The position numbers and the translations under genes were made by a program. 33,371 bases of DNA. It comes from a virus. This document shows positions 21,966 to 29,087 of this stretch, in pieces (position 1 is the stretch's first letter; each line of letters opens with the position of its first letter). The DNA is taken from the IMG/VR virus record IMGVR_UViG_3300022602_001973, positions 1 through 33,371 of that record; one strand, 5' to 3'. The notes below the pieces were generated by a model. The model did not search any database and was not told the DNA's origin. It saw only the letters and a list, made by a program, of their open reading frames with translations.

Positions 21966-22185
21966 ATACACTACAGTTTATAAAGAAGTCGAAATCGATG
22001 TTGGCTTGGATGATTTTGACGATAATGATATCCTAGAAGAAATGGAAACACGTGGGCTTGCCGTCGGAGCCAGTGGTGATGGTCGAGAATTACTTACTGC
22101 TATCTGGCTCAAACGTAGAAATGGACAAGACTATCAAGCAGAGCTAGATCAATTGATTTATAATGGGTTAGGGAAGATTGTATGA
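21958..22185 (+). CDS. Hypothetical protein, 75 aa
   Basis: Acidic N-terminal half (VYKEVEIDVGLDDFDDNDILEEMETRG) and a helical C-terminal half (ELLTAIWLKRRNGQDYQAELDQLIYNGLG). Similar short acidic proteins occur in other large phages (recollection). Overlaps both neighbours. Confidence 0.6.
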   Translation: MSRYTTVYKEVEIDVGLDDFDDNDILEEMETRGLAVGASGDGRELLTAIWLKRRNGQDYQAELDQLIYNGLGKIV

Positions 22186-22622
22186 AAAGAGAACTAGACG
22201 AATATCTATGTAAGACATTTCCAAAGATGATGGCGGATCGTAATAAGCCAATGACCGAAACAGCTATGTGTTGGGGATTCAGTTGCGGTGATGGTTGGTT
22301 TCCTATTTTAAATAGTCTGATGCAAAATATCCAACATCACCTTGATTGGAAGAACCGTACAGAAGAAGTTGTACCACAGGTGGTGCTAGAACAAGTTAAA
22401 GAAAAGTTTGGCACACTACGTTTTTATTATCGTGGTGGGGATGATTATATTGCTGGACTTGTAAGCATGGCAGAATCGATGTCAGCTATTACTTGCGAAA
22501 CTTGTGGTAAGCCAGGCACAAGAACAGGTGGCGGTTGGATTAAAACTGCTTGTAAAGAGCACGGCGGTATTGACTACGAAGAAAGCGAAGAAGATTATCT
22601 CAAGCAAGGCTATGAAGAATGA
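22182..22622 (+). CDS. Conserved phage protein with zinc-ribbon-like cluster
   Basis: 146 residues. The N-terminal half has MCWGFSCGDGWFPIL and VKEKFGTLRFYYRGGDDYIAG, and the C-terminal half has TCETCGKPG ... KTACKEHGG, a C-x2-C plus C/H set likely to bind zinc. This combination recurs in phage and prophage hypotheticals; function is unknown. Starts and ends by ATGA overlaps. Confidence 0.7.
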   Translation: MKRELDEYLCKTFPKMMADRNKPMTETAMCWGFSCGDGWFPILNSLMQNIQHHLDWKNRTEEVVPQVVLEQVKEKFGTLRFYYRGGDDYIAGLVSMAESMSAITCETCGKPGTRTGGGWIKTACKEHGGIDYEESEEDYLKQGYEE

Positions 22623-22879
22623 CCTTGCCCGATGAACGCTATCGTGCTATAATGTGGGCTAAGGATCTATGTGAGGAATTGCTAGATCCTAAAAAAACTC
22701 CTAGGGTACCAAAAGAAATTCGTCAGCAAGCCTATAGTGTATTAAGACATTTTCCGGATGAATATTATCTAAGTATGTTAGCCGAGGCTCGTCCGGATAT
22801 ACTAGAACGTAGGGGTGAGCCGTTAGACCCTCTTTACAAAATGGTCAAGCAATACGATTTAGGAAAACAGAATGGATAG
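22619..22879 (+). CDS. BPSL0761-like conserved hypothetical protein
   Basis: 86 residues with TLPDERYRAIMWAKDLCEELLDPKKTPRVPKEIRQQAYSVLRHFP split over its first 50 positions, the hallmark of the BPSL0761-type family (recollection). Function unknown. It is soluble and helical and overlaps both neighbours. Confidence 0.7.
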   Translation: MTLPDERYRAIMWAKDLCEELLDPKKTPRVPKEIRQQAYSVLRHFPDEYYLSMLAEARPDILERRGEPLDPLYKMVKQYDLGKQNG

Positions 22880-23036
22880 AAAAACTCGTAAGACTATATT
22901 AGAAGAATTACATTTAGAAGCATGGAAACATGCTATTAATGGCCAAAGACTACTGAGTCGTATTAGAGATTTAGAAACTATGTTTAAGGCAGACGATATC
23001 ATTATAGATAAACAAAAGGAAAATGAAAAATGTTAG
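22872..23036 (+). CDS. Small helical protein, 54 aa
   Basis: MDRKTRKTILEELHLEAWKH and NGQRLLSRIRDLETMF suggest two amphipathic or coiled-coil helices with a charged tail ending in NEKC. Overlaps both neighbours by a few bases. Function unknown. Confidence 0.6.
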   Translation: MDRKTRKTILEELHLEAWKHAINGQRLLSRIRDLETMFKADDIIIDKQKENEKC

Positions 23037-23452
23037 ATTGTCTAATAGTAGGTGACAGTATAGCAGTAGGTACGCACCAATTTAAACAAGAGTGCCGAAT
23101 GGTAGCTAAAGGCGGCATTAACAGTTATCAATGGGTTAATATGTATCACAGTCAGCCAAACATGTCAGCTGAAACAGTGATCATTAGCCTAGGCACCAAT
23201 GATCACAAGTATATTAAAACAGAAGCAGAACTTAATAATGTTCGAGCTCTCGTACAAGGCAAACGTGTATTTTGGATATTACCAGTAGGCAATAATCCAA
23301 AAAGCGGAGTTAGTATTGAAGAAATACAACGTATAGTTAAAAAAGTAGCTGAGGAACACGGAGATGTTGTGTTGCCAATTACAAGTACACAAGCAGATAA
23401 AATCCACCCAAGCTGGGCTGGTTACAAACAAATAGCAAAGGAAACAGAATGA
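23030..23452 (+). CDS. SGNH/GDSL-type hydrolase
   Basis: 140 residues with the four SGNH blocks: block I GDSIAVG (nucleophile S10), a Gly in KGGIN, block III SLGTND (N57), and block [11 protein letters not shown] (D123, H126). It is short for the family but complete. No signal peptide, so it may act in the cytoplasm or as a virion component. Family members hydrolyse esters of lipids, sugars or peptidoglycan; the target is unknown. Overlaps the clpP start by ATGA. Confidence 0.85.
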   Translation: MLDCLIVGDSIAVGTHQFKQECRMVAKGGINSYQWVNMYHSQPNMSAETVIISLGTNDHKYIKTEAELNNVRALVQGKRVFWILPVGNNPKSGVSIEEIQRIVKKVAEEHGDVVLPITSTQADKIHPSWAGYKQIAKETE

Positions 23453-24069
23453 ACTTAGTACCAATGGTAATCGAAAAGACCAGTTCAGGAGAACGGGCTT
23501 ATGATATCTACAGCCGACTTTTAAAAGAACGTATCGTGTTCTTAAATGGTCCTGTAGACGATAATACTGCCAATGTAATCGTAGCACAGATGTTGTTTTT
23601 AGAGTCAGAAGATCCAGATAAAGACATCAATTTTTACATCAATAGTCCAGGCGGCCTTGTTACAGCAGGACTTAGCATTTATGATGTAATGCAGTTTATT
23701 AAATGCGATGTTGCAACCTATGTTATGGGTCAGGCCTGTTCAATGGGTAGTTTCTTAGCACAAGCTGGGGCGGCAGGTAAACGATATGTATTGCCAGAAT
23801 CACGCACTATGATCCATCGTGTTAGTTCGGGTACTCCGGGCACTGGTGGTAGCGTACACGTTCAAGAACTACAATTTGAGGACGCTAAACGCACTTTTGA
23901 AGAAAGTCAGCGCATTAACGAGCGCCTTACACAGTTGTATGTGCGTCACAATACAGCGGGCAAAACATATGATGAAATGTACGAAACTATGAAGTTTGAT
24001 ACATTTTTAAGTGCTGAAGAAGCTGTTGCATTCGGTCTTGCTGACACAGTCATTAACAAGCACGAATAA
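23449..24069 (+). CDS. clpP: ClpP-type serine protease
   Basis: 206 residues, close to the usual length. The catalytic triad is S98 in [11 protein letters not shown]123 in TMIHRV and D184 in [11 protein letters not shown]. The oxyanion-strand NSPGG (65-69) is intact. Compared with E. coli ClpP, the segment between His and Asp, which includes the handle helix, is about 12 residues longer, and the conserved QPxGGxxGQ after the His is replaced by [11 protein letters not shown]. It could form its own barrel with host Clp ATPases or process virion proteins. It lies just upstream of a tail-fibre gene. Confidence 0.95.
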   Translation: MNLVPMVIEKTSSGERAYDIYSRLLKERIVFLNGPVDDNTANVIVAQMLFLESEDPDKDINFYINSPGGLVTAGLSIYDVMQFIKCDVATYVMGQACSMGSFLAQAGAAGKRYVLPESRTMIHRVSSGTPGTGGSVHVQELQFEDAKRTFEESQRINERLTQLYVRHNTAGKTYDEMYETMKFDTFLSAEEAVAFGLADTVINKHE

Positions 24070-24076
24070 ACTACAA

Positions 24077-24134
24077 CGTATTCCGCTAAATAGTAGGTAA
24101 AGCCCAAAAAGGGCATATCTACTATTGGAATACG
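24077..24134 (+). promoter_or_regulatory. Three-tier hairpin leader with late promoter motif
   Basis: Nested perfect arms: CGTATTCC (24077-24084) with GGAATACG (24127-24134), TAGTAG (24091-24096) with CTACTA (24119-24124), and GCCC (24102-24105) with GGGC (24111-24114). CTAAATA (24086-24092), a late-promoter-like motif, lies inside. The outer 3' arm ends three bases before the tail-gene ATG and contains its only purine-rich (GGAA) ribosome-binding candidate. Confidence 0.6.
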
Positions 24135-24137
24135 CTA

Positions 24138-25043
24138 ATGTCACTAAATGATGTCCTAACCCTAGAAAATGGAACCGTAGTTGCGTCCAGCAACCTAACG
24201 GTGTATGGTGTTTTAAACGCCGCTAAAATACAAACTAACGAATTAGTTACTCATACAAAGTATGATGCTCCATTCTTTGAATTTTCCACAAACAACGAAA
24301 CTGGCTCAAATGCCGGACATGGTTTTGTTTGGCCTCAGAATGATTATGCTCGCCAATTTATTTGGAGAGATGATCCTAGTCGTTTTTGGGCCACAGACAG
24401 TTTAGATCTAGCCCCAGATCGTGCTTATCATATCGCAGGCATGCCTGTATTGAGCCAAAGCACACTAGGCGGTAGTGTTACAGTATCCAATCTACAACAA
24501 GTTGGTGTTTTACAAGATCTAACTGTAAGCGGTGATGTTAATCTTGGTGAGAGCGTATTTTTTAACAGCGTAACAGGAAACCTAAGCATTGGCACAGATG
24601 CAGGTACCGGTGTTCTAACAGTTTACGATTCAGTTAATGACGTAGAATTGGTTATGACTGGCGGCGATAATAGCCGTGGTAAGATCGGTGCTATCCAGAC
24701 TAAGAGTCTAGATATCATCACAGACAGCCAAGCACGTATCAGCGTAGAATACAACGGTGACGTTACTATCAGCAATGAAACTGATAGAACTGCTACCACA
24801 CGCATCTATGGCCAAGTCGGCGTCAATGTTAAAAATCCAAGAGAAGATTTTGAAGTTGCAGGTAATATCCGTTGGGCAAACAAATTGTTTGCTACAGGTA
24901 GTGATATACCTACAGAAGGTTCTTATGTTAAAGGTGACATCATTTGGAATGATGGTCCTAAGAGCATGAGCTACATCGGTTGGGTTTGCATTCAATCAGG
25001 TACACCGGGTGAATGGAAGCCGTTCGGTTTAATCGGCAGTTAA
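24138..25043 (+). CDS. Tail fibre / virion structural protein
   Basis: 301 residues of beta-rich, Asn/Thr/Ser/Gly-rich sequence without catalytic motifs. The middle (GVLTVYDSVNDVELVMTGG, SLDIITDSQARISVEYNGDVTISNE) is typical of fibrous tail proteins, and the C-terminal YVKGDIIWN...YIGWVCIQSGTPGEWKPFG is a module I associate with T4-like phage fibre and baseplate-wedge proteins. Expected role: host recognition or fibre attachment. The late-type promoter motif upstream agrees with a virion gene. The unusual hairpin leader may control translation. Confidence 0.75.
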   Translation: MSLNDVLTLENGTVVASSNLTVYGVLNAAKIQTNELVTHTKYDAPFFEFSTNNETGSNAGHGFVWPQNDYARQFIWRDDPSRFWATDSLDLAPDRAYHIAGMPVLSQSTLGGSVTVSNLQQVGVLQDLTVSGDVNLGESVFFNSVTGNLSIGTDAGTGVLTVYDSVNDVELVMTGGDNSRGKIGAIQTKSLDIITDSQARISVEYNGDVTISNETDRTATTRIYGQVGVNVKNPREDFEVAGNIRWANKLFATGSDIPTEGSYVKGDIIWNDGPKSMSYIGWVCIQSGTPGEWKPFGLIGS

Positions 25044-25072
25044 TTCATCAGTGATCGACCATAAGTAATAAT

Positions 25073-25090
25073 ACAAGAGCAATCTTGTTT
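25073..25090 (+). terminator. Probable terminator after the tail-fibre gene
   Basis: ACAAGA (25073-25078), GCAA tetraloop, TCTTGT (25083-25088), then TT. A perfect 6-bp stem with a stable loop but only a short T tail. Confidence 0.5.
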
Positions 25091-25113
25091 AGGCACTTAT
25101 TTAGGGGATTACT

Positions 25114-25443
25114 ATGGAAACAAAATTAAAAAAACATCTAGAAAAGATTCAGGCATACAATCGAGAACGTCAGGGCTGGCTATACCTCAGCGGCTTTGTA
25201 ACTACTGTTATCATTGGCATAGTTACACAATGGGATAAGGTGGTTAACTTACACCTACTATGGTTAATTGTTAGTTGCGGTTTTACCATTACTGCCATAT
25301 GGTGGTTTTGGACAATGAAAATCGTCCGTCATCTTGTAGACTCCAAAACAGAAGAATATGAACTGTTGAGCGAAGTTGTACAGGATATCAGAGAAATCAA
25401 ACAAGACGTAAAAAAATCATTTGAAGAGACTAGGAAAGATTAA
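25114..25443 (+). CDS. Two-TM membrane protein with C-terminal coiled coil
   Basis: 109 residues: an amphipathic basic N-terminus, TM1 around 22-40 (WLYLSGFVTTVIIGIVTQW), TM2 around 46-68 (HLLWLIVSCGFTITAIWWFW) and a charged helix to the end (LLSEVVQDIREIKQDVKKSFEE). The topology resembles small phage membrane proteins, including holin-like ones, but no lysis neighbour is present, so I do not call it a holin. AGGGGA precedes the start. Confidence 0.65.
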   Translation: METKLKKHLEKIQAYNRERQGWLYLSGFVTTVIIGIVTQWDKVVNLHLLWLIVSCGFTITAIWWFWTMKIVRHLVDSKTEEYELLSEVVQDIREIKQDVKKSFEETRKD

Positions 25444-25449
25444 ATAAAG

Positions 25450-25471
25450 GTGTTATAATAGTTTATAACAC
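25450..25471 (+). promoter_or_regulatory. Palindromic extended -10 promoter for queD
   Basis: GTGTTATAA (25450-25458), TAGT, TTATAACAC (25463-25471): a perfect 9-bp inverted repeat containing TATAAT (25454-25459) with an extended TG. No good -35 is seen. The palindrome could be an operator or a cruciform over the -10. Confidence 0.5.
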
Positions 25472-25557
25472 ACAGCAGTCGACTCTCATGGCATTCATCC
25501 GACTTTAAACACTCTGCATGTCATCAAACTTGCTACTTTATATAAAGGAGACTAGAG
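25472..25557 (+). promoter_or_regulatory. Untranslated leader of queD, possible structured control element
   Basis: An unusually long leader for this window (about 90 nt). GCAG/CTGC and AGTCG/CGACT could pair to form a nested stem, followed by AAAGGAG before the ATG. QueD genes are known targets of preQ1 riboswitches, but I cannot match the leader to a known preQ1 class. Confidence 0.3.
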
Positions 25558-26085
25558 ATGGCAAAATTCTATTCAACAAAAACTTACGGAAACGATAGGG
25601 GTCTATCCTGTTGTTTCCGTCAATGGCGTGCCACACACAGCCATTGTTCAACACTACATGGATACTCAATCGGTATCAAACTGATCTTTGAATGTGATAC
25701 ACTAGACGACAAAAACTGGTGTATGGACTTCGGTGGACTCAAAGAATTCAAAGCGTGGGCAGACTCAATGTTTGATCATACTTTGGTTATTGCCGAAGAT
25801 GATCCAATGTTAGATCGTTTTAAAGAGATGTCGGGCTGGAGTTCAAATCCAGAACATGATAATAATCCAGAACGTGTACAAGTAGAGCCATACCGCAGAT
25901 CGGGCGTGTGCGACCTACGTATTGTACCTGGTGTGGGTTGTGAAATGTTTGCCAAAATGTGCTATGATAAGATGGCAGAATTACTGGCATCAGGTGACAT
26001 GCGCTATCCAATCAATCCATCAGTTCGTGTTAAAAGCGTAGAAGTTTTTGAACACGGTGCTAATTCCGCTACATACGAAGGTTGA
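25558..26085 (+). CDS. queD: 6-carboxytetrahydropterin synthase (QueD/PTPS family)
   Basis: 175 residues. Catalytic Cys30 and zinc-site residues lie in ATHSHCSTLHGYSI; the usual HGH is HGY here, so the third zinc His is Tyr36, as in a subset of phage and alphaproteobacterial relatives that I recall. DFGGLK (57-62), FDHT (72-75) and the terminal EHGANSATYEG complete the pterin pocket. It converts dihydroneopterin triphosphate to 6-carboxytetrahydropterin, the second step toward preQ0, which phages use for 7-deazaguanine DNA modification. No queC, queE or dpdA-like gene is in this window. An AAAGGAG Shine-Dalgarno is present. The stop overlaps the next -35. Confidence 0.9.
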   Translation: MAKFYSTKTYGNDRGLSCCFRQWRATHSHCSTLHGYSIGIKLIFECDTLDDKNWCMDFGGLKEFKAWADSMFDHTLVIAEDDPMLDRFKEMSGWSSNPEHDNNPERVQVEPYRRSGVCDLRIVPGVGCEMFAKMCYDKMAELLASGDMRYPINPSVRVKSVEVFEHGANSATYEG

Positions 26086-26110
26086 CCTTTATCAAAATAT
26101 CTGCTATAAT
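26082..26110 (+). promoter_or_regulatory. Sigma70-type promoter, leaderless arrangement
   Basis: TTGACC (26082-26087), 17-bp spacer, TATAAT (26105-26110) with extended -10 TG. Predicted +1 is 26117, the A of the nucleotidase ATG. The -35 overlaps the queD TGA stop. Confidence 0.85.
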
Positions 26111-26116
26111 ATCATT

Positions 26117-26632
26117 ATGATTATATATTTAGACATGGATGATGTTGTAGCAGATTGGATGGGTACTGCCCGTGCAATCGTAAATCGCAGTTGGAATTAC
26201 GGCGAGCGTATTCCCGATAGTGACTGGGATAAGGTCAAGGCCAAGGCACGTATGTATCGCGACCTACCTTTGAAAGAAGGTGCTATTGAATTAGTACAAT
26301 ACTGTCGTGATGCTGTAATGGATGGCCGAGCAGAAGGCCTTGCGTTCTTAACAGCACTACCACATGATTATTCTGTTCAATTTGCTCCTATGGACAAGGT
26401 TAACTGGGCGGCAAAATACTTTCCAGGCATTCCTGTATTCCTAGGACCTTTCAGTCACGACAAATGGCGCCACTGTAAACCGGGCGATATTTTGATTGAC
26501 GACCGCACCAGTAATTGTGTAGAATGGGAGAATGCCGGTGGCCATGCTCATATCTATCGCACTTGGGAAGAATGTAAACCTTGGTTAGAAAGTATACTGA
26601 ATGAAGATTTTCTCGCTTCGAGCACAGATTAG
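26117..26632 (+). CDS. HAD-type 5'(3')-deoxyribonucleotidase
   Basis: 171 residues. HAD motif I is DMDDVVADW (nucleophile D6, acid D8), motif II is in FLTALP, a Lys lies in SHDKWRHCKPGD and motif III/IV is ILIDDRTSNC. The layout is that of NT5C-type nucleotidases, which dephosphorylate deoxyribonucleoside monophosphates. An ATG frame start 69 bases upstream has no support, while the chosen ATG lies at the predicted +1 and fits the conserved N-terminus. The 3' end overlaps the next gene by 32 bases. Likely role: dNTP pool shaping. Confidence 0.88.
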   Translation: MIIYLDMDDVVADWMGTARAIVNRSWNYGERIPDSDWDKVKAKARMYRDLPLKEGAIELVQYCRDAVMDGRAEGLAFLTALPHDYSVQFAPMDKVNWAAKYFPGIPVFLGPFSHDKWRHCKPGDILIDDRTSNCVEWENAGGHAHIYRTWEECKPWLESILNEDFLASSTD

Positions 26633-26909
26633 TTTACCGTTTGATCATTTCAAACCGTTAGGTTGTATCTCAGGCAAACTGTTTAAAAATCATGCGTGGG
26701 AACTTGAACACAGTTATTACAGCGGTTCTCTAATTGATTTTGATATCAACTATAGCATACGAGAAGATCACGCAGGGTTTGATATAGTTTTTGGTATTTT
26801 TGGATACGGAGTGAGTTTCCGTATCTACGACACCCGGCATTGGAATTATGACGCAAAAACATGGGAACATTATGACTACTCAGAATACGAAGTGGACCGT
26901 TACAGTTGA
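26601..26909 (+). CDS. Hypothetical protein, 102 aa
   Basis: MKIFSLRAQISLPFDHFKPL opens a beta-rich aromatic protein with GKLFKNHAWELEHSYYSGSLIDFDINYSIREDHAGFDIVFGI spanning residues 25-66. This type occurs next to small phage genes in other large phages (recollection). Function unknown. Overlaps both neighbours. Confidence 0.65.
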   Translation: MKIFSLRAQISLPFDHFKPLGCISGKLFKNHAWELEHSYYSGSLIDFDINYSIREDHAGFDIVFGIFGYGVSFRIYDTRHWNYDAKTWEHYDYSEYEVDRYS

Positions 26910-27051
26910 AGAAGCCGACGACGGTAGTGGAGATATCGTACTTCCTCTTCCACAAGAATTACTAGATCTACAGGGCTGGAAAGAAGGTGATACTCTACTG
27001 TGGGAAGATGCAGGCAATGGTTCATGGACTCTAACGAAAGCAAAAAAATGA
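26872..27051 (+). CDS. AbrB/SpoVT-like small protein
   Basis: 59 residues: WTVTVEEADDGSGDIVLPLPQELL followed by LQGWKEGDTLLWEDAGNGSWTLTKA is the swapped-hairpin plan of AbrB/MazE-type DNA-binding domains, a common small phage protein. ATG 26872 is used; an in-frame ATG at 26848 adds eight unsupported residues. It could be a transcription regulator; no cognate toxin is adjacent. Overlaps uvdE by ATGA. Confidence 0.7.
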   Translation: MTTQNTKWTVTVEEADDGSGDIVLPLPQELLDLQGWKEGDTLLWEDAGNGSWTLTKAKK

Positions 27052-28076
27052 CTAAACGTATAGGCTTTGCCTGCAAGTGGATTGACGGGCCTAGCCAAAT
27101 TGACGGTATTAAACAAACTGATACAGCTAGACAGTTTAACACGGGCACAACTACAGTAGCTTGGTTAAATAGACAATCAAGAGATGTCGCGGAGCAAAAG
27201 TTATGGAACCTAATGGTAGGCAATATCGAAGCTGTTTACAGGTTGGTGGAACGTGTCAGCACCCTTGATCCTTCTCTTCGGATGGTTAGGATTAGCTCTG
27301 ACATTCTGCCTGTTTATACTCACGCTGACTTTGCTTATTATTGGCGTAAACCTGACGTTGTATCATACGCCGAAACCCACTTTAAGAGAGTGGGCGACCT
27401 TGCTCGCGATCGCAATGTTCGCCTGTCTATGCATCCTGGGCAGTTTACTGTCTTGGCAAGCGATAACCCAGGCATTGTCGGACGGTCGATTGACGAGTTC
27501 GAATATCACACAGACATCGCACGATGGATGGGATACGGACAAAAGTTCCAAGACTTCAAAATCAATGTACACATCAGCGGTAAACAAGGCCCGGAAGGTA
27601 TTAGGCGTGCCTATAAGCGACTGAGTCCAGAGGCTCGCAACTGTATTACTATCGAAAACGAAGAAAATTCATGGGGTTTAGATGACTGTCTCACTCTTAC
27701 AGATACTATTCCTATCGTCCTTGATATACATCATCATTGGATACGTGAGGGAGAGTACATACAACCTGGAGACGACCGTGTTAAGCGAGTTGTTGACAGT
27801 TGGCGCGGTCTTCGTCCTACTATGCATTACAGCATATCTCGCGAAGATATTCTTGTGGGGCATTCAACTACCCATCGGCCAGACATGGCATCATTACTTG
27901 TAGAAGGCTACAAAAAGCAAAAGCTCAGAGCACATTCTAATTTCTACTGGAATCAACCAGCGAATGAATGGGCACTGAGCTTTTTAGAAACACATGATAT
28001 CATGTGCGAATCTAAGGCTAAGAATCTAGCCAGCTTTGCTCTATACGAGCAGGCAAAAGAACTTACTTTGCTTTAG
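27048..28076 (+). CDS. uvsE: UV damage endonuclease UvdE/UvsE
   Basis: 342 residues, near the usual bacterial length. TIM-barrel metal-site landmarks in order: VRISSDILPVY, LSMHPGQFTVLAS, HISGKQG, IENEENSW, LDIHHHW, MHYSIS and AHSNFYWN. It incises 5' of UV photoproducts and some other lesions, starting repair without UvrABC. ATG 27048 overlaps the preceding stop (ATGA); upstream in-frame starts would run through the AbrB-like gene. The 3' end is convergent with the reverse-strand gene and overlaps it by 14 bases. Confidence 0.92.
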   Translation: MTKRIGFACKWIDGPSQIDGIKQTDTARQFNTGTTTVAWLNRQSRDVAEQKLWNLMVGNIEAVYRLVERVSTLDPSLRMVRISSDILPVYTHADFAYYWRKPDVVSYAETHFKRVGDLARDRNVRLSMHPGQFTVLASDNPGIVGRSIDEFEYHTDIARWMGYGQKFQDFKINVHISGKQGPEGIRRAYKRLSPEARNCITIENEENSWGLDDCLTLTDTIPIVLDIHHHWIREGEYIQPGDDRVKRVVDSWRGLRPTMHYSISREDILVGHSTTHRPDMASLLVEGYKKQKLRAHSNFYWNQPANEWALSFLETHDIMCESKAKNLASFALYEQAKELTLL

Positions 28077-28329
28077 GCTTACGACCAGCTGTTTTCTTTG
28101 CGGCTGGTGCTTTAGCTGTTTCAGCTTTTGGCTTACGTGGAGCACGTGGCTTTTTAGCTGGAGCTTCTGCTTTAACTTCTTCAACAACAGGTGCTGGAGC
28201 GGCTTCAACAGTTTCTACCTTGTATGGAGCAACTTCTGCTTGCTCTGCTTGAACTAACTCTTTTGGTTTTCTGCTAAAGAATACAAGAGCTACAATAACT
28301 ACGAAAATAATACCAATAATAATTTCCAT
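28063..28329 (-). CDS. Membrane-anchored Lys/Ala/Pro-rich protein
   Basis: 88 residues on the reverse strand with a GGAAGG Shine-Dalgarno. Residues 1-19 form a TM helix (MEIIIGIIFVVIVALVFF), then an acidic Val/Ala/Glu linker, then a tail of KKPRAPRKPKAETAKAPAAKK type like a histone-H1 C-terminus. A single-pass N-terminal anchor with a cytoplasmic DNA-binding tail is the simplest reading. TTAAATA on this strand about 20-30 bases upstream resembles the late motif. One of only two reverse genes in the window. Confidence 0.7.
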   Translation of the reverse strand: MEIIIGIIFVVIVALVFFSRKPKELVQAEQAEVAPYKVETVEAAPAPVVEEVKAEAPAKKPRAPRKPKAETAKAPAAKKTAGRKPKAK

Positions 28330-28370
28330 GATGGAACCTTCCTTTTAAAAGTACAGCTATTTAATATCTC

Positions 28371-28377
28371 ATAAATA
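28371..28377 (+). promoter_or_regulatory. T4-late-type promoter motif (ATAAATA)
   Basis: ATAAATA in the divergent spacer between the reverse-strand membrane gene and the SOD unit. It would place transcription start close to the small frame at 28380-28490. Confidence 0.4.
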
Positions 28378-28379
28378 CC

Positions 28380-28490
28380 ATGGATATGCAAAAAGAGTCA
28401 AGCGCCGATTTACCGTTCAGCCACATTGGCTGTGCTGAAAAAAGAAATAGGGAAAATTCACGGCTTGCGGATCCTCGGATGCCCTATTGA
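28380..28490 (+). CDS. Possible small protein, 36 aa
   Basis: An open frame MDMQKESSADLPFSHIGCAE continuing to RMPY and TGA. ATG 28386 in frame is an alternative start eight bases after the late motif. No Shine-Dalgarno. It occupies an otherwise empty spacer before SOD; it may be a genuine leaderless late peptide or chance. Confidence 0.35.
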   Translation: MDMQKESSADLPFSHIGCAEKRNRENSRLADPRMPY

Positions 28491-28511
28491 CCGCTTGACG
28501 AGATATTTATT

Positions 28512-29069
28512 ATGTACAATTTTATAAAAACTATTGCTGAAGGACGTACTCCAAAGGAGCTGACGCAGATAACATTGCCCTACGCTAAAGACGGGCTGGA
28601 ACGTAGCCTAAGCAAACAGGCCATAGAATATCATTACGGAAAGCTATATAAAGCCTATGTTGACCGTTTTAATGCGGGGGAAGGCGATCCTAACTTTAAC
28701 GAAGCTGGCGCATACTTACATAGCATCTATTTCAGCCAATTTATGCCACCCGAAGGTAGCAATAAACCTACTGGCAACATCCTAACCTTTATTGAAAAAC
28801 ATCATAAGAGTTGGGATAATTTTCAAGAATCATTCGAAACCACTGCTATGAAAATACAAGGCAGTGGTTGGGTATATCTAGCCAAAGACGGCAAAATTAA
28901 AACAATCACAAATCACGAAATCAAAGAAGATATCGTAATTTTAATAGACTGGTGGGAACATGCTTGGGCATTAGACTATCAAGCAGACAAACAAAAGTAT
29001 CTTGCCAATCAATGGAAGATTATGGATTGGTCAGTAATTAACAATCGTATATTTGATTTCAACATCTAA
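28512..29069 (+). CDS. Fe/Mn-type superoxide dismutase
   Basis: 185 residues with all four metal ligands: H41 (EYHYGKLY), H70 (GAYLHSIYF), D146 and H150 (IDWWEHAWALDY). The GSGWVYL block and the final QWKIMDWSVINNR match the family. In the active-site entrance, the His of the usual HYGKHH is Leu here, while the gateway Tyr position is kept, so activity may be altered. No signal peptide, so cytoplasmic. It converts superoxide to hydrogen peroxide and oxygen. No Shine-Dalgarno is seen. Its last codons carry the -35 of the sufC-like promoter. Confidence 0.88.
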   Translation: MYNFIKTIAEGRTPKELTQITLPYAKDGLERSLSKQAIEYHYGKLYKAYVDRFNAGEGDPNFNEAGAYLHSIYFSQFMPPEGSNKPTGNILTFIEKHHKSWDNFQESFETTAMKIQGSGWVYLAKDGKIKTITNHEIKEDIVILIDWWEHAWALDYQADKQKYLANQWKIMDWSVINNRIFDFNI

Positions 29070-29081
29070 AGAAGTTATAAT
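29053..29081 (+). promoter_or_regulatory. Sigma70-type promoter, leaderless arrangement
   Basis: TTGATT (29053-29058) inside the SOD gene, 17-bp spacer, TATAAT (29076-29081). Predicted +1 is 29088, the A of the SufC-like ATG. Confidence 0.82.
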
Positions 29082-29087
29082 AGTTAA

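Noticed and set aside
25114-25443. Calling the two-TM coiled-coil protein a holin.
   Set aside because: The topology is compatible, but no endolysin or spanin neighbour is present and the long charged C-terminal helix is not diagnostic.
27253-27624. A 123-residue membrane-like open frame inside uvsE on the same strand.
   Set aside because: It is wholly out of frame within a well-conserved UvdE coding region; its hydrophobicity is a frame-shift artefact of that sequence.
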